Shown here piece after piece: positions 17,929 to 28,033 of a stretch of 64,000 nt of DNA. The stretch lies in the NCBI GenBank assembly GCA_030041435.1, contig JASHNW010000085.1:62001-126000 (forward strand), in the 5' to 3' direction. Below the pieces are notes generated by a model that saw only the letters and a program-made list of their open reading frames with translations, did no database searches and had not been told where the DNA came from. The translations under genes and the position numbers were made by a program. How positions within the stretch are numbered: position 1 is the stretch's first letter; each line of letters begins with the position of its first letter. The stretch is from Acidobacteriaceae bacterium (lineage in GTDB: Bacteria; Acidobacteriota; Terriglobia; Terriglobales; Acidobacteriaceae).

Positions 17929-18972
17929 TCAGTGTCCATAGCCTGCTTCCGCGGATACTTTACCGCGGAACAGGCGATAGGACGTAATAAAGTATCCGAG
18001 CGCCAGAATCAGGCCGATCGTCCACCAGACGAGGCCCACGTGGAGCGAGTGCGGCCCGGTGAGCGCATTGGCAACGGTAATGTCTCGCGCGGGATCGCCG
18101 GACGACGGCAGCAGCGTGGGATACAAGCCCGCCGCGGCGCCCACCAGCATGAACACCAGATACAGGCACGACGACAGAAACGCCGCCAGCGGCCTCTGCT
18201 GCTTCGTAAAGCTCAGCATCCCGATCAGCATGGCCACCACCAGCAGCGGAATCGCGAACAGCGCCGGGTGCGCCCTGTAATTGTCGAGCACGGAGGGCCG
18301 CACTGCGATGGTGGCGGGCAGGCTGATAAACGTGACCAGCAGCAGCACGATCCACAGGCCGCCGGCGGCGCGGCGAGCGCGATTCTCCAGTTCGCCCGGA
18401 GCCTTGAGCGCCAGCCACAGCGCTCCATGGGTGGCCAGCGCAACCAGAGCGACCACTCCTCCGATCACGGTGTACCAATCGAGAATGCCGGGCTGCGCGC
18501 CGACTCTCCAGTTGGTCCACAAGGGCAGGAAGAAATACTGGTCGGGACCGAGCGGCACGCCGCGAATCACGTTGGCCAGCGCCGCCCCGAAGAAGATCGC
18601 CAGCAGAGCGCTGGCCACGAAGAACAGCCCGTCGAAGAAGCTGCGCCAGACATGGTCGTCGATGTGCATGCGCAGCTCGATGCTGGCGCCGCGGCCGATC
18701 AGCAGCCACAGCACGATCATCAGCGGCAGATAGAATCCGCTGAACGACGATGCGTAGAGCAGCGGGAACGCGAAGTACAGCGTGCCGCCGCCGGCCAGCA
18801 GCCACACCTCGTTGCCGTCCCACACCGGGCCAATGGAGCGCATCAGCATGCGCCGGTCGTCTTCCGAGCGGGCCAGAAAAGGAGAGAGGATGCCGACGCC
18901 GAGATCGAATCCGTCGAGCACGACGTAGGCGGCGATCATCACCGCGACTATCCAGAACCAGACAAACCCCAT
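17929..18972 (-). CDS. cydB: Cytochrome bd ubiquinol oxidase subunit II
   Basis: 347 residues, about eight transmembrane segments. The N terminus [25 protein letters not shown] and the following [27 protein letters not shown] are diagnostic of CydB, including the conserved Trp/Asp/Glu residues near heme d. CydB pairs with CydA in the inner membrane to oxidise quinol and reduce O2 with high affinity. It lies 16 bp after cydA and before the acyl-CoA synthetase gene, all on the minus strand, so one operon is likely. No CydX-like small ORF was recognised. Confidence 0.97.
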   Translation of the reverse strand: MGFVWFWIVAVMIAAYVVLDGFDLGVGILSPFLARSEDDRRMLMRSIGPVWDGNEVWLLAGGGTLYFAFPLLYASSFSGFYLPLMIVLWLLIGRGASIELRMHIDDHVWRSFFDGLFFVASALLAIFFGAALANVIRGVPLGPDQYFFLPLWTNWRVGAQPGILDWYTVIGGVVALVALATHGALWLALKAPGELENRARRAAGGLWIVLLLVTFISLPATIAVRPSVLDNYRAHPALFAIPLLVVAMLIGMLSFTKQQRPLAAFLSSCLYLVFMLVGAAAGLYPTLLPSSGDPARDITVANALTGPHSLHVGLVWWTIGLILALGYFITSYRLFRGKVSAEAGYGH

Positions 18973-18988
18973 CGCCTTCTCCTCTCCG

Positions 18989-20344
<1,356 letters not shown>

Positions 20345-20380
20345 ACCATCCTCAAGGTAGCCGGGAGGGGGCGCCGGCTC

Positions 20381-20396
20381 TGTGACCCTTGTCACA
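20381..20396. promoter_or_regulatory. Crp/Fnr-type palindrome upstream of cydAB
   Basis: TGTGACCCTTGTCACA is a perfect TGTGA-N6-TCACA palindrome, centred 44 bp before the cydA start codon. The half-sites match the Crp consensus more than the classic Fnr one. The same layout recurs before the decaheme, hydrogenase and universal-stress genes in this window. No poly-A/T or other obvious promoter box is seen at the activator distance, so activation or repression cannot be told. Confidence 0.65.
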
Positions 20397-20481
20397 TCTG
20401 AATCCCGGCAACCGTCTGCTCATAGCGGCGGAAAATCCGGCAGAAACGGACGATCAGGCAGGGAACCCGGAGAGCTCGGGC

Positions 20482-20802
20482 TCAGGCGGTGACGGACACC
20501 ACGCCGCGCCGTTGACGCGCCGAACGCACACTGATCTCCACATCCTGTCCGAGGGCAGTCAGGAAACCGATCAGGCGTTCAGCCGAGAAAGAGCTGGATC
20601 GATTGCGCATGAGCGCGGAGACATGAGGCCGGCGGATGCCGGGGATTTTCCCCGCTTCCGCCTGGGTCAGGCCGCTGCTGCGGATGAGGCGGTCAATCTC
20701 GAGAGTGAGCTTCGCTCTGTTCAACTCCCTCTCGGGGTAAGGGAAGCCCAGATCGGCGAAAACATTGCCGCTGCCCGTTTGCAGCGAAATTGTACGTTCC
20801 AC
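20482..20802 (-). CDS. XRE-family HTH protein (HigA-type antitoxin-like), orphan
   Basis: 106 residues. NVFADLGFPYPERELNRAKL, the helix-turn-helix SGLTQAEAGKIPGIRRPHVSAL, and SAERLIGFLTALGQDVEISV form the pattern of HTH_37-type antitoxins that normally pair with a RelE/Gp49-like toxin encoded just upstream. No such toxin is present: the upstream neighbour, 38 bp away on the same strand, is a PIN-domain gene. It may act as a third member of the CopG-PIN operon or be a remnant of another toxin-antitoxin pair. The protein should bind DNA; its target is unknown. Confidence 0.78.
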   Translation of the reverse strand: MERTISLQTGSGNVFADLGFPYPERELNRAKLTLEIDRLIRSSGLTQAEAGKIPGIRRPHVSALMRNRSSSFSAERLIGFLTALGQDVEISVRSARQRRGVVSVTA

Positions 20803-20840
20803 TTGCGTGCCAAAATTCTATTTGCCATCGAAAACTGCCT

Positions 20841-21254
20841 TTAGCGGACTTCAGGAACAAACTGTTCCAAAAACTGCCGGACGGTCAGAACAGGTATCCC
20901 TGCATAGGAACCGAGATGAAGCAGATGGCGGTCGCCGCTGACGATCAGATCCGCCTTGCCCGCAACGGCACACTCCAAAATGCGATCGTCGTCGGGATCG
21001 TCTGCAACGGCCTGCAGTGTGAAGTCCGGATCGGCCAAACTCGCCGCGCCTTCCAGTCTTGCGCGAATCTGCGATACATCGCCTTCAGACACAGCAAATT
21101 TGCAGCGCAGCTTCTCATCGAGTTCGTCGAGAATTGCCCGCGACGATACCAGCGTAAATGCGCAGTTCAAGCCAAGGTCCAGAAACACGCCGGGCAAGCC
21201 GCCGAACATAAGCGCCGAAATATAAATGTTGGTGTCGGCGGCGACGCGCGTCAT
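20841..21254 (-). CDS. PIN-domain ribonuclease toxin (COG1569-type)
   Basis: 137 residues. The first catalytic Asp is in RVAADTNIYISALMFGG, and later acidic residues are in DELDEKLRCKF and VADDPDDDRILECAVAGKADLIVSGDRHLL, the normal PIN-fold cluster that binds Mg2+ and cuts RNA. It overlaps the upstream CopG-like gene by 4 bp (ATGA), the classic toxin-antitoxin arrangement in which the partner neutralises it. All catalytic positions appear intact, unlike the two PIN remnants at 9580 and 37846. Confidence 0.88.
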   Translation of the reverse strand: MTRVAADTNIYISALMFGGLPGVFLDLGLNCAFTLVSSRAILDELDEKLRCKFAVSEGDVSQIRARLEGAASLADPDFTLQAVADDPDDDRILECAVAGKADLIVSGDRHLLHLGSYAGIPVLTVRQFLEQFVPEVR

Positions 21255-21523
21255 TCGGATGGCAATCGACGCTTCTCTTCGCGAAATTCATCGGAGAGGC
21301 GCTCCACATCTGACTCGTTCGCGATTCCGAGTGCCTTGCCGGCTGTCCGCGTGCGGCGAAGCAAGGCCTCCCATTCCGGATCCGTGGACATGTAGCGCCG
21401 AAGGGCCTCCCGAAAAAGCTCGCTCATAGTGCGGTGCTCCCGCTGCGCCACCTCCTGAGCTTTGTCCAGGAGATCGGGCGGCAACGTAATGGAGATGGTC
21501 CGCGCAATTCTCATGTTTGTCAT
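21251..21523 (-). CDS. CopG/ribbon-helix-helix antitoxin
   Basis: 90 residues. RTISITLPPDLLDKAQEVAQ followed by HRTMSELFREALRRYM is the beta strand plus two helices of the ribbon-helix-helix DNA-binding fold; the C-terminal tail (LSDEFREEKRRL) would wrap the toxin. It forms an operon with the overlapping PIN gene. A perfect inverted repeat overlaps its start codon and is probably its operator. ATG 21523 and ATG 21514 are both possible starts; neither has a clear Shine-Dalgarno. Confidence 0.87.
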   Translation of the reverse strand: MTNMRIARTISITLPPDLLDKAQEVAQREHRTMSELFREALRRYMSTDPEWEALLRRTRTAGKALGIANESDVERLSDEFREEKRRLPSE

Positions 21524-21540
21524 TGTAGTACAATGACAAA
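21516..21540. promoter_or_regulatory. 25-bp perfect palindrome, likely operator of the CopG-PIN operon
   Basis: TTTGTCATTGTA (21516-21527), a central G, and TACAATGACAAA (21529-21540) form a perfect 12+12 inverted repeat, AT-rich in a GC-rich region. It spans the first ATG of the antitoxin gene and contains TACAAT-like -10 candidates. Ribbon-helix-helix antitoxins bind such symmetric sites to repress their own operon. It also sits 3 bp from the stop of the adjacent hexaheme cytochrome gene. Confidence 0.65.
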
Positions 21541-21542
21541 CA

Positions 21543-22991
21543 CTATTGTAAATGCAGCTCGTTCTGCAGGCCCAGGTCGTTCAGCACCCCGGGATTCGTC
21601 TCGTCGACAGCCAGCAGATTGTGGCACAGGCTGCAGTCGTTGCTCAGCGTCTTGCCGCTCTTCGTCGTGTGGCTGCCGTCATGGCAGCGGAAGCATCCTG
21701 GGTACGCCATGTGCCCGATGTTGTTCGGGTAGGTGCCCCACGTGACCTTCATATTAGGAAAGACGTTGCGGTCGTAGAGGGACACCAGCTTGTTCGCCGC
21801 CGCGTCCACCTGCGCGCGCTGCCCGCTCCACACCTGCGGGTACTGCGAGCGGTAGAAGTCGTCGAGACCCGCAACGATCTTCTGGCCCGCCTCGGCCTGC
21901 GAGGTGTAGGTGGCCTGGATCAGCTGCAGACCTTCCTTGTGCACAAACGGCAGGCTGGGACTGGGCGTGCCGCTGACCATGGCTTCGTCGATCGCATCCG
22001 CGGCCGTCTGGAAAACATGGGTCGCCTGATTGTGGCAGTCGATGCAGTCCATGGTGCGGCGCACTCCCTGGATGGGGCCCTTCCAGTCGGAGCTGACGTA
22101 CTGGGCCGTCGTGCCGTCGGGATTCGGTGCGCTGACCGAAATGATGGTCTGCAGGGTGTTATCCGTGGCCACGTATTCGAAGTGGTTGAGGTGGTGCCCG
22201 TGGATGCCGCTCAGGTGCGACACCGAATCGACGCCGCCCAGGTGCAGCACCAGCACCGTCCGGGTGAGCGAATTTTTTTCGTCGTCGCCGAAGGTCGTCT
22301 TCACCAGCAGCTTCTCGCCGCTGAAGCGTGTCGGCGAGTGGCACTCCTCGCAGGTTTCGCGCGCCGGGCGCAGAGCGTTCAGGTTGGCCCGGATGGGCGC
22401 CGGCCAGGTATGGAACGTCACTTCCACCATCTGTTTCGTTCCGTTCACCTTGGCCTCCACATAGGAATCGAAGCCGGACCCCACGTGGCACTCGACGCAG
22501 TCCACGTGCGAGTGCGGCGACTCCTGATACGCCGACCACTGCGGCGCCATCACATGGCAGCTCTGCCCGCAGAAGTGCGGCGAATCCATGTACGCGACCG
22601 CGCGATACGAGGCTGTGCCCACAATGACGAAGTTGACGAACGTCGCCACCACGACCACTTCGATGCCGCGCCGGAAAACCGGGTTCTGCAGATCGATTTG
22701 AGGATAAGCCGCAGGCACCTCTCCCCTGGCGATCAGGCTGCGCCGGCGCAGACCCATGCCGATGGGGATGAGGATGAGCCCAAGAATGAAGAGTCCCGGC
22801 AGAAATATATCGAAGATCAGCCCGAGGTAAGGATTGGTCGAACCGCCATGGCCGAAGATCGATACCACCCAGAAGCCGATCAGCACGAAGGCTGAGGCGC
22901 TGGTCAGCGCTCCGCCCAGCAGGCTAAGGGGATTGTTTCCATAGAACAGAATTGGCCGAAGGGTCTTCTCAACTCTTTTGAAATCCAGCAT
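21543..22991 (-). CDS. NapC/NirT-type membrane-anchored hexaheme cytochrome c (quinol dehydrogenase-like)
   Basis: 482 residues. Two or three hydrophobic segments at the N terminus (PLSLLGGALTSASAFVLIGF; PGLFILGLILIPIGMGL; VVVATFVNFVIVG) anchor it in the inner membrane. The periplasmic part has one C-x3-C-H site with a following Met (FCGQSCHVMAP) and five CXXCH sites (CVECH, CEECH, CIDCH, CFRCH, CSLCH). The first site plus Met resembles the quinol-proximal heme of NrfH/NapC and of Geobacter ImcH. Its likely job is passing electrons from menaquinol to periplasmic cytochromes. It is the last gene of the multiheme operon, 7 bp after the cytochrome b gene. The partner acceptor is inferred. Confidence 0.85.
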   Translation of the reverse strand: MLDFKRVEKTLRPILFYGNNPLSLLGGALTSASAFVLIGFWVVSIFGHGGSTNPYLGLIFDIFLPGLFILGLILIPIGMGLRRRSLIARGEVPAAYPQIDLQNPVFRRGIEVVVVATFVNFVIVGTASYRAVAYMDSPHFCGQSCHVMAPQWSAYQESPHSHVDCVECHVGSGFDSYVEAKVNGTKQMVEVTFHTWPAPIRANLNALRPARETCEECHSPTRFSGEKLLVKTTFGDDEKNSLTRTVLVLHLGGVDSVSHLSGIHGHHLNHFEYVATDNTLQTIISVSAPNPDGTTAQYVSSDWKGPIQGVRRTMDCIDCHNQATHVFQTAADAIDEAMVSGTPSPSLPFVHKEGLQLIQATYTSQAEAGQKIVAGLDDFYRSQYPQVWSGQRAQVDAAANKLVSLYDRNVFPNMKVTWGTYPNNIGHMAYPGCFRCHDGSHTTKSGKTLSNDCSLCHNLLAVDETNPGVLNDLGLQNELHLQ

Positions 22992-22998
22992 GCAGCCC

Positions 22999-23901
22999 CT
23001 ATCCCGCGATGTACGCGCTCAACGTCAGAATCAGGAGGGTCAGGCCAATCAATATAGCCGTAAACCCCACCACTCGCGAGAAATTTATCAACCAGTGAGG
23101 GGGTGCGTCTGTGATCCTTGTCGCAGACTTCCCCTCGCTCTGCATCCGCTGGTACTCCTCCGGTCGCCGGCTTTTGAACTCCTCTTCGCTCTCGCGTCCG
23201 GTGAAGATCACCATGTCCATGGGAAAGCTGTCCGGGCGCAGGTGCGTATTGACGAAGTGAATGGAGAAGATGAAAAGGATGGCCAGCAACCCTTCCTCAC
23301 TGTGAATCACCAGGGCCGCGTTCAGCGCCCAGCCGGGCAGGAAGCGCGCAAAAAAGGGCGCGAACCACATCGCGTAGCCGGAGAAGCCGATGACTACCAT
23401 CCCCCAGAACACCGCCCAGTAGTCGAACTTCTCCCAGTACGCATAGCGCTCGAACTCCGGCTTCGGCCCCAAACCGAGGAACCAGCGCATGTGTCCGAAG
23501 AGGTCCTTCACGTCCTTCCAGTTGGCCACCATGGACGTCGGCCCCCAGAAGATTCCCTTCTCGCGTTTGAAGATGCCGCGCGCCACGATCTCGCGCACGT
23601 GTATGAGGAACGCGAGGGTGAGGACCAGCGCGCAGAATTTGTGGAAGAAAAGGATGGTGCCGAAACCGTCCACAAGTCTGGCGGTGCGGATAGCCCACAC
23701 CGAGCCGCTGAAGCGCATGGTCAGACCCGTGGCCGCCAGCACCAGAAATGTCGTGAACAGAACGGCATGCAGGTAGCGCTGCCCCAGCGTGAAGCGGAGA
23801 AAGTACCGCCCTTTCGCCTCGGGCCCAGCAGCGGCCGCGTCCGTCTCTTCTGGCTGGATGGCTTCTTCCGGCTGGATTACAGACTCCACAGGCTCAGGCA
23901 T
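22999..23901 (-). CDS. Membrane cytochrome b (FdnI/HydC-like diheme), partner of the 11-heme protein
   Basis: 300 residues. Four or more transmembrane helices with paired His ligands are seen: LGQRYLHAVLFTTFLVLAATG, LFFHKFCALVLTLAFLIHV, DYWAVFWGMVVIGFSGYAM and HSEEGLLAILFIFSIHFVNTH. This is the fold of formate dehydrogenase/hydrogenase gamma subunits, which carry two b hemes and exchange electrons with quinone. The start follows GGGAGGAAAAA and overlaps the upstream 11-heme gene by 8 bp. Together the two genes look like a split version of the single fused protein at 25691-27853. A final hydrophobic helix (VVGFTAILIGLTLLILTLSA) is extra. Confidence 0.85.
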   Translation of the reverse strand: MPEPVESVIQPEEAIQPEETDAAAAGPEAKGRYFLRFTLGQRYLHAVLFTTFLVLAATGLTMRFSGSVWAIRTARLVDGFGTILFFHKFCALVLTLAFLIHVREIVARGIFKREKGIFWGPTSMVANWKDVKDLFGHMRWFLGLGPKPEFERYAYWEKFDYWAVFWGMVVIGFSGYAMWFAPFFARFLPGWALNAALVIHSEEGLLAILFIFSIHFVNTHLRPDSFPMDMVIFTGRESEEEFKSRRPEEYQRMQSEGKSATRITDAPPHWLINFSRVVGFTAILIGLTLLILTLSAYIAG

Positions 23902-25105
23902 TTTTTCCTCCCGCCGGCTTGTTTTTGACCTGCTGGAACCTGGAGCGGACCAGCCACAGAAAGGTGTGCAGCAGGAAGAATGTCAGCACGCTGGCGAGCA
24001 GCAGGTTCATAAACAGCCGGATGTAGTAGAGCGCCGGATTCAGCCTGCGATTGCGCGCGTTGGCATGCGGCTGATATTCGACAAAGCTCGCGTTCGCGCC
24101 GGCGTGACAACGGCCGCACGTCTTCACCAGGTTGGCTTTGGCGATGGGCGAGCTCGGATCGGATGCAGGCAGAACATCGTGCGCCTCGTGGCAGTCCCAG
24201 CACCTCGCCGTCTCCACATAGCCTCCCAGCAGGCCGAGCTGCGAGTGGAACGTATCGCGGTACGTGGAAAATTTATCGCGGTGGCAGTTGCCGCAGACCG
24301 GCGTCGACTGCATGCGGAAATCCGCCGAGGTCGGCTCCAGAATGCCGTGCGCCGTATGGCAGTCGGTGCAGACCGGCGCGTCCTTGTTCCCCGCGGCGAC
24401 GGCCTTGCCGTGCACGCCCTGCTGATACTGCTCGTTGATGCCGACGTGGCAGGTGCCGCACGTTCCCGGGATATTCGTCCGGTACGTCGAGCTCTGCGGA
24501 TCACTGTGGCTCAGAATCTTGTGCGAGCCGTGGCAGCTCGTGCAGTTGGCCGCCACCAGCAGCCCTTCCCTGCCGATCGCGAAGCCGTGAATGGAGTCGA
24601 TGTAGGTCGCGTAGACATTGTTCAGACCGTACCTCTTCGCCATGTCTGCGTTGGCATGGCAAGCTCCGCACGTTTTAGGGATGTTGAGCGGATAAACCGG
24701 CGAATTCGGATTTGTCTTCGGGACAATCTCGTGCTGGTTGCCGTGGCAGGTCAGGCACGCGTTCGGGGTCCCCTGGGGTGACTGCTCGCCGGCCTTCGCG
24801 TGGACGCTGCCGCTCAGCCCCGCTGCCTCGTCGGCGTGGCAGGTTTCGCACTGCACAGCCGCCGGCTGGTCAGGATGCGGATACCCCTTGATGTCGGCGT
24901 GGCAGTTGGTGCATGCCAGGCTGCCGTGGACGCTCGCGTGGAACTTGCCCGCATCGACGCCGATGCTGTGGCCGCCCGCGTCCTGCATGGTCGGGTCGCC
25001 GTGACAGCTGAGGCAGTCGGTCTGCGCGTGCAGCGGACGCGCCGGCAGGGCCAGAAACACCCCCGACACAAAAAAAGTCAGGGCAAAGGAGGAAACAGTC
25101 TTCAT
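23894..25105 (-). CDS. Secreted 11-heme c-type cytochrome with C-terminal membrane anchor
   Basis: 403 residues. The signal peptide ends at LPARPLHAQ. Eleven CXXCH motifs are spaced evenly (CLSCH, CTNCH, CETCH, CLTCH, CGACH, CTSCH, CGTCH, CTDCH, CGNCH, CWDCH, CGRCH), with extra His residues as distal ligands. Near the C terminus MNLLLASVLTFFLLHTFLWLV is a membrane helix with a short cytoplasmic tail. The N-terminal DCLSCHGDPTMQDAGGHSI region matches the start of the 13-heme domain in this locus. It should sit on the periplasmic face of the inner membrane, taking electrons from the cytochrome b encoded by the overlapping next gene. Such b/c pairs resemble Geobacter CbcL functionally (inference). 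Confidence 0.88.
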   Translation of the reverse strand: MKTVSSFALTFFVSGVFLALPARPLHAQTDCLSCHGDPTMQDAGGHSIGVDAGKFHASVHGSLACTNCHADIKGYPHPDQPAAVQCETCHADEAAGLSGSVHAKAGEQSPQGTPNACLTCHGNQHEIVPKTNPNSPVYPLNIPKTCGACHANADMAKRYGLNNVYATYIDSIHGFAIGREGLLVAANCTSCHGSHKILSHSDPQSSTYRTNIPGTCGTCHVGINEQYQQGVHGKAVAAGNKDAPVCTDCHTAHGILEPTSADFRMQSTPVCGNCHRDKFSTYRDTFHSQLGLLGGYVETARCWDCHEAHDVLPASDPSSPIAKANLVKTCGRCHAGANASFVEYQPHANARNRRLNPALYYIRLFMNLLLASVLTFFLLHTFLWLVRSRFQQVKNKPAGGKNA

Positions 25106-25211
25106 TTCTGCTCCGGTACTTCATGCCGCATCTCGCGGCGGCAGCGAGAGAGCCCCATGGGTTCCGGCCCTCCCGCCTTGCTCCGCAACTGCAGCCTGCG
25201 TCTCGTCTCCG

Positions 25212-25532
25212 CTATTTCTGCAGCGTGCGGATAAAGGAGACGACTTCCTTGATCTGGTCATCGGTCAGTTTGCCGTTGTACGCCGGCATCTTGCCTTTCC
25301 CATCTTTGGTGACGGCGATCAGCTCGGCGTCCGATGCCTTGACCACGCTGGGATCCTTGAAGGACGGGATCTTCATCATTTTTCCCATCGGTGTCGCTGC
25401 GGTGCCGTCGGGACCATGGCACATCTGGCACTTGGCTTTGTAGGTGTCGGCGCCGGCGCTCTGTGCGAAAACAGGCGCCGCAATGGACGCGGCGAGCAGA
25501 ATCATAGCCGCGGTTCTGATGGGATGCTTCAT
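25212..25532 (-). CDS. Periplasmic monoheme class I cytochrome c (second copy)
   Basis: 106 residues. A signal peptide (AAMILLAASIAAPVFAQ) precedes a single CQMCHGPDGTAATPMG heme site, the Met-bearing segment GKGKMPAYNGKLTDD supplies the axial Met, and QIKEVVSFIRTLQ is the closing helix of small cytochromes c. It is a soluble periplasmic electron shuttle. The ATG follows AAGGAG. It is clearly paralogous to the protein at 28034-28354 (same length and same C-terminal helix), and each copy precedes a multiheme/cytochrome b unit. Confidence 0.92.
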   Translation of the reverse strand: MKHPIRTAAMILLAASIAAPVFAQSAGADTYKAKCQMCHGPDGTAATPMGKMMKIPSFKDPSVVKASDAELIAVTKDGKGKMPAYNGKLTDDQIKEVVSFIRTLQK

Positions 25533-25690
25533 CGGTGATACTCCTTCATGGGGCGTTGGGGTCCCAGGTTCTTCCCTTCTGATATCGCTTCGCGCATAGC
25601 CCAGTCTGTGATCTGGCCCACAGCAGCGGGTTCATGGCAGCGCGCGGGGGTTACCTCCGGCGCCGCCGTCCCTGGGCCGCGGGGGCAGGC

Positions 25691-27853
25691 TCAGTCCTGG
25701 CCCTCGCCTTTGGCCTTGCCGGGCTCGCCTGCGGGATCGCCGCTCCCCGGCCTCCCACTCGCAGATTCTTCCCCGGCCAGTTCGCGGACCTCGTGTTCCG
25801 GCGCGCGCCCCGTCAGGAAAGTCCACTTCACCGGGTAGATCTCCGGGTCGAAAATGACCGCATAGAAATGCCAGATCAGGATGGCCAGCGTGGCCAGAAT
25901 TGCTTCAAAGAAATGGATTGCGGTGCTGATGGCCAGAATCGAGGCCGGATGCGGCAGATGGGCCAGAATCCAGTCGTTGAGCCACAGCGCGACCCCGGTC
26001 GCTGCCATCACCGCGGTTCCCCACACCAGCGCCCAGTATTCCGCCTTCTCTACATAGTTGAAGCGCCGGTAGCGGGGCAGCTGGTCGCGGCGGCCCAGGT
26101 TGTATTCCACCGTCTGCACCGCCTCTTTGGCGTCGCGCAGGTCGGGCACCATGTCTTTGAGCCAGCGGCGGCCGCTCTTCTTCAGCGTGAGATACACCAC
26201 GTGGTACACCGAGGCCCCGATCAGCACCACGCCGGCGATGCGATGGATCCAGCCCCGCACCGGGTAGCCGTGCTCCCAGTCGACAAAGGGCGCCGCCCAG
26301 AACGCATGCGGGAATTTGAGCGCGAATCCGGTGATGACCAGCACGATGAAGCTGACCAGCAGTACCGCGTGCTGCACGCGCTCGTTGAGGGTCATGCGCG
26401 GCTGGCCGCCCGCCTTGCGATCGTGCGCCAAAGAAGCTTTCGCCTTGCGCCGCCAGTCGAGGAAGTTGTGCAGCAGCATCAGCCCCAGCGTGACCGGGAT
26501 GACGATAAGGTAGAAAACTTTGACGAATTCGAGCACCCGTCCGCCCGTCGTCTTCGTCGACATTGCATGGACCGGCCCGATGGCGAAACGCCGGCCGGCG
26601 TCCGTGTGGCACTGACCGCAGGTCTTGCTCAGGTTCGCCTTGTTCACCGTGGATCGCGGGTCGCGGGACGGATAGATATTGTGCACGCCGTGGCAGCTGG
26701 CGCAGTTGGCCACCGTCTGCCGGCCCTCGTGCGCGGCCAGACCGTGGTAACTGTCTTCATACGTCGGCACGCGGTCCTGCGGCATGGCAAAGCCCGCCAT
26801 CAGCTGGGTATCCGCGTGGCAGCGCGAGCATGCCTCCTGCGCAACATTGGCCATGTAGACCGGCGACCCCGGATCGCCAGGCGCCAGGATCCTGTGCTCG
26901 CTGTGGCAGTCGGTGCAGGTAGCCGCCTGCAGGACCCCCCTGGCCACTGCCTGCCCATGAATGCTCTGTGCGTAGGAGTTGTAGACGCCTGCATGGCACT
27001 TGCCGCAGGTTGCGGCGACATTCTGCTTCCAGATCTTCGAGCGCGGATCGGAAAGCGGCAGGATATCGTGCGTGCCGTGGCAGTCGCTGCACGACGCGGC
27101 GTTCAGGTTGCCGCTCTGGATGGCCCGCCCGTGCACGCTCTGGCGCCAGGCTTCGACCGGGCGCACTTCGGTGAACATGTATTTTGCCGCCAGCTTCGCG
27201 TTCGAGTGGCACGACCCGCAGGTATCCGGCAGATTCCGCTTGTTGACCGGGGAGTGCGGATCGCTCGCCGTGAGCACAGCGTGGGTCGACCCGTGGCAGC
27301 TCTGGCAGGTAGGCACATCCGCATTGCCGTGATCGAGCGCCCGGCCGTGAACGCTGGCCTTGTATTGCGCCACTTCGTCCGCGTGGCAGCTCGCGCAGAA
27401 CTGCGTGCCGGCTGCCGCCCTGGTCACATTGTTCGTTCCATGGCAGGCAATACAGGTAGCGGAGTCGTTCGGATTGCCCAGCGCAGCATGCGCGCTGGCC
27501 GCGAGCGCCTTCGCCGCATCGGCGTGGCACTCCACACAGGACGCGGAGGCGTTTTTTGCATTATGCGTCTGAGCCGTCGCGCCCGCGTGGCAGTCCGTGC
27601 AGCCGAAGCTGCTGTGCGGACCCCTCATGTGCGTGGAAGGATTGACGCTGATGTCTTTGCCCTGGGAGTTTTTCAGGCCGACCGTAGGACCGTGACAGGT
27701 GAGGCAATCGGAACTTTGTTGCGCGCGGGCGGGGAGGTTGAGGAAAACAAGGAACAGAAAACAGAGGAGGACTGGGTGACAGAGGGTCGCACTTCCGGTT
27801 CTGTGAGGAGCCCTGCATCGCTCCGCACGCAGGTCTGCCGCATGGATCCCCAT
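25691..27853 (-). CDS. 13-heme cytochrome c fused to a cytochrome b membrane domain (CbcL-like)
   Basis: 720 residues. After a hydrophobic export segment (LLCFLFLVFLNLPARAQ) come thirteen CXXCH motifs within about residues 45-435, the first in DCLTCHGPTVGLKNSQGKDI and the last in TCGQCHTDAGRRF. A membrane helix (VFYLIVIPVTLGLMLLHNFL) leads to a b-type cytochrome domain with His-bearing helices (ERVQHAVLLVSFIVLVITGF; RGWIHRIAGVVLIGASVYHVV; ISTAIHFFEAILATLAILIWHF). The fused c-plus-b plan is that of Geobacter CbcL, an inner-membrane quinol oxidase for extracellular electron transfer. The start at 27853 has GAAGGAAC upstream; the N-terminal 25 residues before the signal are Arg/Cys-rich and unusual. 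Direction of electron flow is inferred. Confidence 0.88.
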   Translation of the reverse strand: MGIHAADLRAERCRAPHRTGSATLCHPVLLCFLFLVFLNLPARAQQSSDCLTCHGPTVGLKNSQGKDISVNPSTHMRGPHSSFGCTDCHAGATAQTHNAKNASASCVECHADAAKALAASAHAALGNPNDSATCIACHGTNNVTRAAAGTQFCASCHADEVAQYKASVHGRALDHGNADVPTCQSCHGSTHAVLTASDPHSPVNKRNLPDTCGSCHSNAKLAAKYMFTEVRPVEAWRQSVHGRAIQSGNLNAASCSDCHGTHDILPLSDPRSKIWKQNVAATCGKCHAGVYNSYAQSIHGQAVARGVLQAATCTDCHSEHRILAPGDPGSPVYMANVAQEACSRCHADTQLMAGFAMPQDRVPTYEDSYHGLAAHEGRQTVANCASCHGVHNIYPSRDPRSTVNKANLSKTCGQCHTDAGRRFAIGPVHAMSTKTTGGRVLEFVKVFYLIVIPVTLGLMLLHNFLDWRRKAKASLAHDRKAGGQPRMTLNERVQHAVLLVSFIVLVITGFALKFPHAFWAAPFVDWEHGYPVRGWIHRIAGVVLIGASVYHVVYLTLKKSGRRWLKDMVPDLRDAKEAVQTVEYNLGRRDQLPRYRRFNYVEKAEYWALVWGTAVMAATGVALWLNDWILAHLPHPASILAISTAIHFFEAILATLAILIWHFYAVIFDPEIYPVKWTFLTGRAPEHEVRELAGEESASGRPGSGDPAGEPGKAKGEGQD

Positions 27854-28033
27854 GACGTTCCTTCTTCCCTGCTCCGGCTGGAACCCTGGTTGAAGCCCCG
27901 GCCGGAACCTTCGGGTTCCTCGCGCATACGCGCGAAACCCGTTCTGCTGCGGCGCTCCCGCCGATCGGGAACACAGGGATTAACTGCTGAGCCGCGGTTG
28001 GCGGCCTCCCCGTGTTGCGCGCCTCTGGCCCCT

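Noticed and set aside
23110-23126. TGTGA-like sequence (TGTGATCCTTGTCGCA) considered as another Crp/Fnr site
   Set aside because: It lies inside the cytochrome b coding region and its second half-site has a mismatch (TCGCA).
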